From Cercophora sp. LCS_1 (lineage: Eukaryota; Ascomycota; Sordariomycetes; Sordariales; Lasiosphaeriaceae), in contig JAPZLL010000003.1 in assembly GCA_036250225.1 (NCBI GenBank), positions 744,001 through 808,000 of the forward strand: DNA of 64,000 nt. Reading direction: 5' to 3'. The position numbers and the translations under genes were made by a program. Of the stretch, positions 56,311 through 64,000 are shown piece after piece (positions within the stretch are counted from its first letter, which is position 1; each line of letters starts with the position of its first letter). The notes beneath the pieces are model-generated. The model saw only the letters and a program-made list of their open reading frames with translations, had not been told where the DNA came from and did no database searches.

Positions 56311-57843
56311 ATGGCTCCGACATTACGAAATAAGGTCTCGCCATTTCTGGATTCGGGTCGACTAACCAAGGCCAATTCCCTCGCCATCATCCAACTCTCC
56401 CGCGATAACTTTGTTCCCGTGTATTTGCGCGAAACCACTGGCGAACACGATGGATACGCCGAAGGCGCAGTCGTGAACACTCGGTTCGGCTCTTTTCCTC
56501 ACTCCACTTTAATTGGTGTTCCCTGGGGTTCTCAAATTCGGGCTTCAAAGGTCGATACCGGATCGCGAGGTCGCAAGAGAAAGAGAGTGCCAACAGAAGA
56601 TGCGGAGGGCGCAAGTTCGGAAGCAAACGACAATACAAGGAAGGGGAAAAATGAGGTAGACGGGAACGCCGACGCCGCGAATGGTGTCAAGGAAGCTGTT
56701 GCTGACACCAGCGGCTTCGTTCACATCCTCCCACCAACTCCTGAGATCTGGACGACCAGTCTGCCGCATCGCACACAGGTCGTTTACACCCCCGACTACA
56801 GCTACATTCTCCACCGAATCCGTGCCAGGCCTGGCACGACGATAATCGAAGCAGGCGCCGGTAGTGGAAGTTTCACCCACGCCGCAGTCAGGGCCGTATA
56901 CAATGGGTATCCCTCTGATGGCAAACGCAAGGGCAAGGTGATCAGCTTCGAGTATAACGAGGATCGCTACCACAAGATGCAGCAAGAGCTGTTGGAGCAC
57001 GACTTGAAAGGCTTGGTGAAGCTGACACACCGCGATGTCTACAAGGACGGATTCTTAGTCGACGGCAAGAGCCCCGAGGCCAGCGCCATCTTCCTCGATC
57101 TCCCTGCGCCATGGGAAGCGCTGCCCCATCTGTCGCGGAGAAGACTGAAGAAGGCCGGTGACGAGAAGGATGACGGTTCGACATGGGTTTCCCCGTTGCA
57201 CCCGAAGAAGAGTGTATACATCTGCACGTTTTCACCCTGCATCGAGCAGGTTACCCGAACAGTCTCGGCCATGAGGCGCCTAGGCTGGGTTGATATTGAC
57301 ATGGTGGAAATTGCCAACCGGAAGCTTCACACCCTGCGAGACCGCGTTGGGCTCAATCTTCCCTTGGATCGGGGCGTGAACAACTCTCCTCGAGATGTAG
57401 AGGAGGCTCTTGCGCATCTGACCAAGATAGAGGATCGTTTCAGGGAGCAGGCAAAACCAAAGGGTGAAGATACTGAGATGGCGGAAGAAGACGGCAATGA
57501 CGCGGAGAAAACGAAGGACAACGATGAGACGGATGACGCCTCGGCTTCAAATCAGTACCCCTGGCACGATGGTCGATTGATAACACGAGGCGAGCCCGAG
57601 ATCAAGACTCATACCTCCTACTTGGTCTTTGCAATTCTGCCGATCGAATGGATCGAAGAAGATGAGGCGGCGGCGCTGGCCATGTACCCAGTCAGCGGCG
57701 AATCAAAAGCAACTGTGGGGAATCTTGATAGGAAGGCTAGAAAAGAAGAAAGACGGGAACAGTTGCAGAAAATGCAAAAGCAAGGGAGCAGGAAGACGAG
57801 GAGGAAGGAAAGAGATGAGCAGCTGGCAGCTGAGACGGCATAA
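56311..57843 (+). CDS. trm61: tRNA (adenine-58-N1)-methyltransferase catalytic subunit TRM61
   Basis: An intronless frame of 510 aa from ATG 56311, the first in the frame. Trm61 with Trm6 makes m1A58 in tRNAs, including initiator tRNA, in the nucleus. The N-terminal part has GRLTKANSLAIIQLSRDNFVPV and VVNTRFGSFPHSTLIGVPWG. The SAM-binding fold follows: LPHRTQVVYTPDYSYIL, then motif I IIEAGAGSGSFTHA (about residue 180), ISFEYNEDRYHKMQQE, DLPAPWEALPHL and VYICTFSPCIEQV. Two low-complexity inserts (about residues 88-130 and 380-420, rich in Lys, Glu and Asp) enlarge it compared with yeast Trm61 (383 aa). The basic tail with KTRRKER-type clusters may be a nuclear signal. Confidence 0.92.
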   Translation: MAPTLRNKVSPFLDSGRLTKANSLAIIQLSRDNFVPVYLRETTGEHDGYAEGAVVNTRFGSFPHSTLIGVPWGSQIRASKVDTGSRGRKRKRVPTEDAEGASSEANDNTRKGKNEVDGNADAANGVKEAVADTSGFVHILPPTPEIWTTSLPHRTQVVYTPDYSYILHRIRARPGTTIIEAGAGSGSFTHAAVRAVYNGYPSDGKRKGKVISFEYNEDRYHKMQQELLEHDLKGLVKLTHRDVYKDGFLVDGKSPEASAIFLDLPAPWEALPHLSRRRLKKAGDEKDDGSTWVSPLHPKKSVYICTFSPCIEQVTRTVSAMRRLGWVDIDMVEIANRKLHTLRDRVGLNLPLDRGVNNSPRDVEEALAHLTKIEDRFREQAKPKGEDTEMAEEDGNDAEKTKDNDETDDASASNQYPWHDGRLITRGEPEIKTHTSYLVFAILPIEWIEEDEAAALAMYPVSGESKATVGNLDRKARKEERREQLQKMQKQGSRKTRRKERDEQLAAETA

Positions 57844-58189
57844 CCCGAGGCATTCTACCAAGGTCAGGGACAATGATACCCAAATCGGTGATACGCATGG
57901 CTAGGATAGCAGCGAAAGTCAACAAAGTTTGGTAGAAACGGATCACTATAACGACTATCCTCTAGATAAAAACATCACTCCGGAAATTTGGGTGGTGTTC
58001 TTCCGAACAATGGAGAGAGACTTGGATATATTTTCAGGGTGTTGGTCAGTATTCCAACACACGTCGAAAATGGTAGAATGGGCTTGGAGTATTTCATGTA
58101 CACCCTTCGGGAATGATCCTACCGACTGGAATCGCTGGAAGTGACATTGACTGAAATCAAGTCCCGTTTGTTTCACCTAGTCAATGAAA
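57844..58189. other. Convergent 3' intergenic region
   Basis: 346 bp between TRM61 and the secreted glycosidase-like gene. No gene seen. Confidence 0.6.
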
Positions 58190-59872
58190 CTACTGCTTCA
58201 GATCCACAATGACCATGCTGACCGCCATCGCCGGTAAATACCTAATAGAAAGCTTCTCCTCCTCCAGCGCCCACGAAGCATTACCCCAGTGCGTACTCGC
58301 AATCACCGTCGAACCCGGCACCCGCACGTCAACCGTCTGATTGATGGGCACATAGCCGCCATTCACGACCGAAACCAACGCCTTGCCATCCTTGACCCAA
58401 TACGCCGCATCAACCACATCCGCGCCGGGCACCCTGACCTCGACCCGGTTCGGTCGATCCCCTCCGACCAAGAAATCGACCACGGGCGATTTCGTAATCA
58501 CGTTGGCCAACTGCCCGTGCGCTCGGCCGAGGATCTCACTCGTAGGGTACACCCACGAGATGATACTCTGCGCCCCATGGTTAAGTCCCAAAACAGCCAT
58601 GACAAACGACTCGTCAACGCTAGGATCACGGAACCAGTAATCCTGTCCGTGGAAGCTCTGCGGGCTGAAGACCTTCATCTTCGGCCAGAGACCCAGCCAC
58701 TCTTCGTAGCGCGCCAGATCGTCCAGACGGTCGGGGACGTCTTGGACAACGCCCTTGCAGTTGTCGCAGCCGCAGTCACCGTGGGTGGCGTTGCACGCGG
58801 TGCCCCATTTGGAAAAGGTCGAATTGATGCCGATGGGGTAGACGTCTGCCATGAGGATGTCGGCGCCGGAGGAGTATTCCTCGAAGTAGTAGTTTTGGCA
58901 ATTGAGAACGACGGCAACGGGATGGTAGGGGTCGAGCGAGCGGATGAGATGGTATGCGGCGAGCGGGGCGGAAAAGGGGTCTTGCCAGCCGTCGGGCTCG
59001 TCGGCGGACCAGTAGGCGAAGATGGACTCGGCGTCGCGGGCGGCGAGCACGTTCTCGTGGACTTCGGTTAGGTTCTTGTATCGCTCGCGAAGGTTGTACA
59101 TGAAGCGCAGGTTGATTTGGTCCATGAAGGCGAACTCGGCGGCTGAGTCGTCGTAGATGGTCAGCGGGGTGATGGCGTTGAGGCCTAGGTCGGCGTAGTG
59201 CTGGATTTCACTGTTGTTTTTGTTGCGGAGGAAGCCGTCGTAGGATGAGTAGAAGCCGTAGGCGAGCAGGGGCTCAAAGGTTTGGTTGGAGGCTGCATTG
59301 CGGAACCAGAGGCCGCCGTTGAGGTTGTCAATGCGGGTCACGCTGCCGCTCTTCTTTTCAGGGAGGTAGAAGAAGGAGGCTGTGGTTGTCCAGGCTGGGT
59401 TGCCGCCTTCGGGGGCGCCGTAGAGGACCAATTTGATGGGCTCGAGGCTCGGGGTGAGCTGGGAGAGGTCGAAGCGGAAGATATTGCTGGTCGTGTTGAC
59501 GGTCACCATGTTCTGGACGAGCGGGTCGTCGTTCTCTACAAGGTTGATGGAGAAGATGAACTTGTTGGCGCGGGGTGAGGTGGCATTAGGCCAGACGGTG
59601 CCGTGATACTGGGAGAAGGCGGCGTTGACGATGAACTCGCCATACTTCTCGCTTTCTAGGTAGAGGCTGTAGCGTGGTTGGAACTGGACGTGTAAGAGCG
59701 GTGGGCCGGCTCTGGCAGTCGGAGGGAGAAGTTGACCGCCAGGATCAAAGTTGGGATATCCTGCTTCATAGACTTTTCCACACCACCTAGGCCAGTCAGC
59801 GTGGTTGCCCGTCTGTTGGCCGCTAACCGCCGTCACTGCGACCACCGCCAGCCAAGATCCAAACCACTTCAT
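58190..59872 (-). CDS. Secreted (trans)glycosidase-like protein, family not assigned
   Basis: An intronless frame of 560 aa with a signal peptide (MKWFGSWLAVVAVTAVSGQ). An N-terminal beta-rich part (about residues 25-200) is followed by a segment with TIM-barrel rhythm: PLLAYGFYSSYDGFL, IQHYADLGLNAITPL, FAYWSADEPDGWQDPF (Glu near residue 290 is a candidate catalytic acid), HPVAVVLNCQNY, ADILMADVYPIG, and LGLNHGAQSIISWVYP. A final beta domain ends the protein. Six N-glycosylation sequons or more (for example NAT, NNS, NLT, NST, NQT, NAS) agree with secretion. A C-x-C-x-x-C cluster (GDCGCDNCKG) lies near residue 375. The barrel assignment is inference; I do not recognise the CAZy family. Confidence 0.75.
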   Translation of the reverse strand: MKWFGSWLAVVAVTAVSGQQTGNHADWPRWCGKVYEAGYPNFDPGGQLLPPTARAGPPLLHVQFQPRYSLYLESEKYGEFIVNAAFSQYHGTVWPNATSPRANKFIFSINLVENDDPLVQNMVTVNTTSNIFRFDLSQLTPSLEPIKLVLYGAPEGGNPAWTTTASFFYLPEKKSGSVTRIDNLNGGLWFRNAASNQTFEPLLAYGFYSSYDGFLRNKNNSEIQHYADLGLNAITPLTIYDDSAAEFAFMDQINLRFMYNLRERYKNLTEVHENVLAARDAESIFAYWSADEPDGWQDPFSAPLAAYHLIRSLDPYHPVAVVLNCQNYYFEEYSSGADILMADVYPIGINSTFSKWGTACNATHGDCGCDNCKGVVQDVPDRLDDLARYEEWLGLWPKMKVFSPQSFHGQDYWFRDPSVDESFVMAVLGLNHGAQSIISWVYPTSEILGRAHGQLANVITKSPVVDFLVGGDRPNRVEVRVPGADVVDAAYWVKDGKALVSVVNGGYVPINQTVDVRVPGSTVIASTHWGNASWALEEEKLSIRYLPAMAVSMVIVDLKQ

Positions 59873-60194
59873 GCCTCCTGAGTCTTGTCGAAGGTTGACC
59901 GGGCGGCAAAGACATTGACCTCAGTGAGGGGATCTCCCCTCTTTAGATCAGTGCAATGCCAGGAGCTCGCGTCGCAGCTGCCGTGCTCTCCCACCCGCAT
60001 CGTACCTTACATGGATATCCTATCTTCATTTATCTCCGTTTTACCCGCGAGTGCCAGCGCCTGTAGCTGGTGCGGGACCGGGGCCCAAGACGGGCAATTC
60101 TCGCTTGAAATCCGGTTGATTGGCATTCGCCGCATGGGAAAGTCTTGTCCCCGGAGAATTGCATTCCCCCTCCTCGCACCCACAGCTCAACCAT
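59873..60194. other. Promoter of the secreted glycosidase-like gene
   Basis: 322 bp between two minus-strand genes. No gene or distinct motif seen. Confidence 0.5.
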
Positions 60195-60593
60195 TTAGAC
60201 GGGAGACTCCACGTTCGCCAACACGACACGGTACCCATCTGGGTCCTCAAACGTCTTCCCGCTGCAATCCCAGTAAGGGTTGAAACTGGCGACAGCAGGA
60301 AAGCCACTCTGCTCCATTCGTGCTACAGCCTTGGCGAAATCATCGTGGTCCGGAAGATAAAAGATAAGCAGGTTATCTTGCGTTGGCGCTCGTCCGCTGT
60401 CGTGCGCGTGGGCCCGAGTAAACTCGAGGTGATATCCGGCGGCTTTACAGCTCAGCATGATGCCGTCAAACCCCTCATGGTCGGTGAATTGGAAGACGAC
60501 TTCAAAGCCTAGCCCGTCACGATAAAACGGCAGCAGGGCATCTATATCGTTTGTTGGCCGCGCAATGCGCAAATGAGCCGTGGCCAATGCCAT
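60195..60593 (-). CDS. VOC/glyoxalase-fold protein
   Basis: 132 aa, intronless, from ATG 60593; a TTG eight codons upstream is ignored. The vicinal-oxygen-chelate fold is visible as beta-alpha-beta-beta-beta units: HLRIARPTNDIDALLPFYRDGLGFEVVFQF, then YHLEFTRAHAH, NLLIFYLPDHDDFAKAVARMEQSGFPAV and a closing FEDPDGYRVVLANVE, which holds the typical D-P-D-G turn. Possible metal ligands are His 8, Glu in HLEFT and Glu in VLANVE. Members include glyoxalases, extradiol dioxygenases and bleomycin-binding proteins; nothing here tells which activity it has. It is a single-module cytosolic protein without signal peptide. It is divergent from the M50B-like gene. Confidence 0.82.
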   Translation of the reverse strand: MALATAHLRIARPTNDIDALLPFYRDGLGFEVVFQFTDHEGFDGIMLSCKAAGYHLEFTRAHAHDSGRAPTQDNLLIFYLPDHDDFAKAVARMEQSGFPAVASFNPYWDCSGKTFEDPDGYRVVLANVESPV

Positions 60594-61036
60594 GGCGACT
60601 TGTCGTAGGCTTTTCAATATCGGACGAATCCCACAAGTGACGTCGTGATCATGAACCGCACCGTCGCAGCGATTGCAGCGGTCCCTTTTAGAGCCGCAGC
60701 TGAGCTTGCCCCACTGGGGAAACGCGCAGTGGATCAGGGTCCCCCCCCCCCTCCCCTGCCCGTGATCGCCGGGCCCTGGCAGCTTCTAAAATAGTGCCGG
60801 CGCCGCACAGCCCCTTGCGCCGGGACCAACCACAGCCCCCGTTCCCAACCCCTGGCCGCCGCGAACTCCAGGCGGGACGCGCAATCGGGCTGAGACGATT
60901 CGGACCGCGCCACAATCCCGAACGACTTTCAAAACGGTCAAACATTCCCTCATGGTTTTCTCCCAATCTTCAACCGCCCGTTTACACCGTCGCATCGTAT
61001 CTAGCGCATTTATTGCCCGACCCGAACCTCGAAATC
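60594..61036. promoter_or_regulatory. Divergent intergenic region VOC/M50B
   Basis: 443 bp between start codons, with a C11 run at 60741-60751 and a GC-rich stretch to 60870. No gene seen. Confidence 0.45.
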
Positions 61037-62095
61037 ATGGCACCGTACCAGGACACCCTCCTGGCCGGAGCCCGAGCAGCCGCCCCGCATGTCGCCGAGC
61101 TCTCGACCGCCGCCCTTCTTTCCCGCCGTGACCTAACCGTGAACGACACCCAAAAAGTAACACTAGGCGTCATCGCCGCCTATACCGTCGGAATCGCCAT
61201 TCTCTGGAACTTGCCCTACGTCCGATGGTCTCTCTGGCCCTTCAAGGTGCGCACACTTTCCCCAACCTTGCCTTCCTTTTGGTCCCGGACTGATAACCAA
61301 AACCAACCTAGATGCTAGTCATCGCCTTCCACGAATTCGGCCACGCCATCACCTGCGTCCTCACCGGCGGTAAAGTGGAGAGCATTTCCCTCGACCCCCG
61401 CGAAGGCGGCGTCACACACATGCGAGGAGGGAAAAACGCAATCACCTTACCCTCGGGGTACCTGGGGTCGTCGCTGATCGGAGCGCTGCTCATCTTTTGC
61501 GGATTCAATATTGTTGCGAGCAAAGTGGCGAGCATCGTTGTGGGCGTGTGCTTTTTGCTGACGCTGTGGTGGGGACGGAGAGACTGGCTGACGATTGTGA
61601 CGATTCTTTTGGCTGTCGGGTTGTTGGTATGGAACCCTCCCATGCGTTGGAAAGTTGCTGAAGCTAATGGTTACAAAGGTTGGCGCTTGGTTCATTGCCG
61701 CTGGTGAGGCGTTGCGTTATGTTATTGTATGGACGCCCTCTTGACTCGAGAATTGCGGAAAGAAACGCTAACGATGAGTAGTTGTTCATTGGCGTCATGT
61801 CGTCGCTTTACAGCGTTTGGGATATTGTAAGCCCTGCCTTGAAAATACGAAATGCGAGGGTTGCTAACCTGTGCATCTTCAGTGCGACGATTTGATCCTG
61901 CGAAAAGTGAACAGCTCCGACGCAAGCGTCTTTGCCCAGCGTTACGGCGGTAGCTCGCAGTGTTGGGGCGTCATCTGGTCGATCGTGTCCTTGTTGTTCA
62001 TGGTCGGCGGGATCATCGCGGGCATCGCTGCCTTCCCTCAGAACCTTGAGCAGCAAAGGGCCGACTCGGGGAACTTCATCCCAACAAAGTTTTGA
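61037..62095 (+). CDS. Peptidase M50B-like integral membrane protein
   Basis: Five exons, 61037-61246, 61312-61626, 61679-61726, 61782-61826 and 61883-62095, encode 276 aa. Introns: 61247-61311 (GTGCGC to AACCTAG), 61627-61678 (GTATGG to TACAAAG), 61727-61781 (GTATGG to GAGTAG, branch GCTAAC) and 61827-61882 (GTAAGC to TTCAG). The zinc site HEFGH lies at residues 77-81 in AFHEFGHAITC, as in S2P-type metalloproteases. Membrane segments include LGVIAAYTVGIAILWNL, LIGALLIFCGFNIVAS, VVGVCFLLTLWW and VIWSIVSLLFMVGGIIAGI. The exon order restores VGAWFIAAGEALRYVI and FIGVMSSLYSVWDICDDLI, conserved in this eukaryotic family. Substrate unknown; plant and fungal homologues are annotated only as M50B-like. 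Confidence 0.88.
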
Positions 62096-62330
62096 GGAAC
62101 CCCTTTGCAACGAATGGTTTTTCGGGCGTTTTTATTACTCTCTGGATGGACGTATGTAATGAACTGGGATGGCGTGGCGTGCACATGGGAGACGAAAGAA
62201 ACGGGAGATGGATGATACCCTTGATCCCCAGCGAGCGAACGGGATGTATGGCGAACCTCCAACTGTATATCTATATCTAACGACTATGAACGAGTACGAT
62301 GGGAAACCGGTGCTAGATGCATCTGTCATT

Positions 62331-62787
62331 TCATTCCTTCAGAGCATCATGGTCCCAGTTCTTGAGGCTCTTGCAGCTCTTGCTACCCGTGTTTTGCTTT
62401 GCTGTTCCTTCTTGTGCTAGATGCCTCTTGCAATAGATGACGACCTGTCTGCTATCAGCGATGATTACCGAGTCCGGAGGCTGTATTCCCGACGAACCTT
62501 TCTCTTATGCGGAATGTCAGCTTCATCGTAGCCGTTCGGATCCTTGCTCGGATTCCTTTGGAGAATATCAACGATATGTCGTCCGCTTTCATGACCGACG
62601 CTTTCGCCCGAACCGTCATCCTTAGTCCATCCTGATCCTGTGGACGCCGACGTCTCGAGCCAGTCCTCGAGTTCGTCCGACGTCATGTTGAAGAGTTCAT
62701 TGAACTCCCTAGCAAGAAATCAGCTCGGGTGCTGAGGATTATGAAACATCAAACTTGCTGGACAACTGTTGCGATGCCTTTGACCAT
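62331..62787 (-). CDS. DUF3140 protein
   Basis: Proposed exons 62755-62787, 62498-62704 and 62331-62444 encode 117 aa. The core, TSDELEDWLETSASTGSGW, KDDGSGESVGHESGR, VDILQRNPSKDP, and HKRKVVIYCKRHLAQE (the last joined across intron 62445-62497, GTTCGT to CAGACAG), is the DUF3140 pattern, a small protein family shared by bacteria and fungi with no known function. Short exon 1 (MVKGIATVVQQ) and its intron 62705-62754 are less sure, because the intron would end in GAG; acceptor CTAG four bases earlier breaks the frame. The true N-terminus may be a different exon. The C-terminal 20 residues are Lys/Ser-rich. The protein is likely soluble, with no signal peptide. Confidence 0.7.
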
Positions 62788-62937
62788 TAGAATTTCACGC
62801 GGTTGACAATGTCTCACATTCCGGCATTGCAAGAGGCTAGGTACTTAGGTTTTATGTCCTAGGAGACGACGTCAAATGCCTTCCGCAACCATCAGCAGCA
62901 AATAATCGCTTGTATTTCCATGACACCGAAACTCCCT

Positions 62938-63213
62938 CTAACGGCAAGCCTTTTTACCTCTGAGGAAATTCAGATAAATGCAGTCGGGCATGCAAATCTC
63001 TACCGCAAACGCCCCGTCGCTCCGTTTTCCCAGGCCCAAGTCAAGCGCAAGTGAAGCAAACCATTGATGCATGCCTGCTCCGTCCTCATCAATTCCGGCG
63101 CCAATGCATCCTACGTCACATGGCGCGTCTTCCCAGTCAACCCCGTCAACCATACTGACTGTGCCATCCCCCAAATCCCAAAAACGCCCAATGTGCAGTT
63201 GTCTTTCTCCCAT
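62938..63213 (-). CDS. Hypothetical protein fragment or small gene
   Basis: A 91-codon frame that stays open upstream to about 63325 without an ATG. The residues look protein-like: ECFYKPSPEWFG-type segment upstream, then GRFWDLGDGTVSM, DWEDAPCDVGCIGAG, WFASLALDLGLGKRSDGAF and CIYLNFLRG, with several Cys. I do not recognise the family. It lies in the short gap between the DUF3140 gene and the CAF-1-like gene, all on the minus strand, and a spliced upstream start after an acceptor near 63310-63325 is possible. It may be a small gene, part of a longer one, or a relic. Confidence 0.3.
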   Translation of the reverse strand: MGERQLHIGRFWDLGDGTVSMVDGVDWEDAPCDVGCIGAGIDEDGAGMHQWFASLALDLGLGKRSDGAFAVEICMPDCIYLNFLRGKKACR

Positions 63214-63367
63214 CGATGTGCCGAACCATTCAGGACTAGGTTTGTAGAAACACTGGTCCTCTGATGATGCAGAGAGACATCGTATCGTATCGGGCCATCT
63301 TGGAGGAGCTGCAGTAATTATGCTCTAACCCATGATTGCCATCCCTTATTGTCGCTCAGGTCCGACG

Positions 63368-64000
63368 TCAAATGTCCTGTCTAAGCCTCCAGGTAGTGCT
63401 ACGGCCTGGTCGCGAATCGGACTTCGTGGTGAGAAGGTCAAAGGATGTCTTGATCTGGAGTTTGGAGACACCGGGATTCTCGCAGCCAAACCACTCCAAC
63501 AGAGCAGTCTTGGTAAACGTCGGCTTCTCCACGAGAAGGGCCTTCAGCTTCGCGTGGTACTCGTCCGGGAGCGGCCTAGGCTGCTCCGCCTTCCTGCCCC
63601 TATTCGTGGGTTTTGTCACCGGCGCGGACGCAAGCGCACCAAACGCGTCAGTCGGCGCGGGAGGGGGCGCCATCGCCTTCGTCGTCTTGGAGGTCGAGGG
63701 CTTTGCTGCTGCGGTCAAGGCAGCTGTTTGAGTTTCGGCCTTGGTTGGCACTTCATCCCAGTACGAGCTGGAGAATGGATCGATCTCGGAGTGATGAGCG
63801 AGAGAGTCTGTTGAAGGTGTTAGCGTCCACTGGTATGCAGCTCGTCAAGTCAATCCCAACTTACCAAGAATGAGTTCCATGCGGAACTTGTACATCTTCG
63901 CTGGGCTGCTGAGCCGCTTGCGATTTTCCCAGCAGAGACCCGTGCTTTCAGGCTCCATGCCTCCCGAGAATATCAATCGGGAAGGACCAGCATCCTCTGA
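63368..64000 (-). CDS. 3' end of a gene, possibly chromatin assembly factor 1 subunit A-like
   Basis: Two exons are visible, 63865-64000 (open at the right edge) and 63368-63807; the intron is 63808-63864 (GTAAGT to TTCAACAG, branch GCTAAC). Joined, the frame gives about 190 residues: KMYKFRMELILD, SEIDPFSSSYWDEVP, an Ala/Thr/Pro-rich linker, then LPDEYHAKLKALLVEK, FTKTALLEWFGCEN, SKLQIKTSFDLLTTK and RRSTTWRL-like end. The last 70 residues recall the C-terminal winged-helix domain of CAF-1 subunit A (DNA-binding, replication-coupled nucleosome assembly) and DPFSSSYWD resembles a segment before it. The similarity is by eye and moderate. The gene start and most of the protein lie outside the window. 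Confidence 0.5.

Noticed and set aside
58289..59071. 260-codon plus-strand frame opposite the secreted glycosidase-like gene
   Set aside because: Antisense shadow; His/Arg-rich with no domain.

Overview
The window is nuclear DNA from a filamentous ascomycete (Pezizomycotina, most likely Sordariomycetes). The evidence is about 30 protein genes on both strands, roughly 45 short introns (about 45-90 bp) with GT-AG ends and CTAAC/CTGAC-type branch points, fungus-specific families (Ies1, Gep4, CipC, eqolisin, fungal MscS) and a secreted hydrolase complement. No rRNA, tRNA, transposon, CRISPR array or bacterial-type operon was seen. Splice coordinates were built by eye from reading frame, splice signals and family expectation.

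Layout. 1-5.1 kb: 3' part of a Myb/SANT-like gene, GEP4 (mitochondrial PGP phosphatase) and ORC2 in divergent orientation. 6.7-13.9 kb: DED1 RNA helicase, PRE1 (proteasome beta4) divergent from RRP9 (U3 snoRNP). 14.3-22.9 kb: ULP2-type SUMO protease, an FAD/NAD oxidoreductase, a fungal-specific DUF7918-like protein and a complex I CHCH subunit. 23.3-28.9 kb: SEC39 (Dsl1 tethering complex) and IES1 (INO80 complex). 29.7-36.9 kb is more accessory: a 2-oxoglutarate/Fe(II) oxygenase, a large ATP-dependent DNA-ligase-like protein with a BRCT-like tail, a 5'-truncated methyltransferase fragment and an eqolisin-like secreted protein that seems to lack its catalytic Gln. 37.7-51.2 kb: glucosidase II alpha (ROT2), NDK1, a calcium-regulated MscS channel and a very large disordered WW-domain protein. 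51.4-64 kb: a mitochondrial Mrx11-like protein, PL20 glucuronan lyase, CipC, a secreted lectin-fold protein, TRM61, a secreted glycosidase-like protein, a VOC protein, an M50B-like membrane peptidase, a DUF3140 protein and the 3' end of a CAF-1-like gene.

The genes do not form one pathway. Most are housekeeping genes for chromatin and replication (ORC2, IES1, ULP2, CAF-1-like), translation and RNA (DED1, RRP9, TRM61), secretion (SEC39, ROT2) and mitochondria (GEP4, complex I subunit, Mrx11-like), interspersed with plant-cell-wall or environmental secreted enzymes. No biosynthetic gene cluster or undescribed multi-gene system could be supported. The most interesting points are at gene-structure level: a start codon split by an intron (PRE1), a GC-AG intron and an in-frame membrane-anchor extension in NDK1, an eqolisin with a substituted active-site residue, a truncated methyltransferase, AT-hooks in ORC2, and recurrent AAG 3' splice sites.
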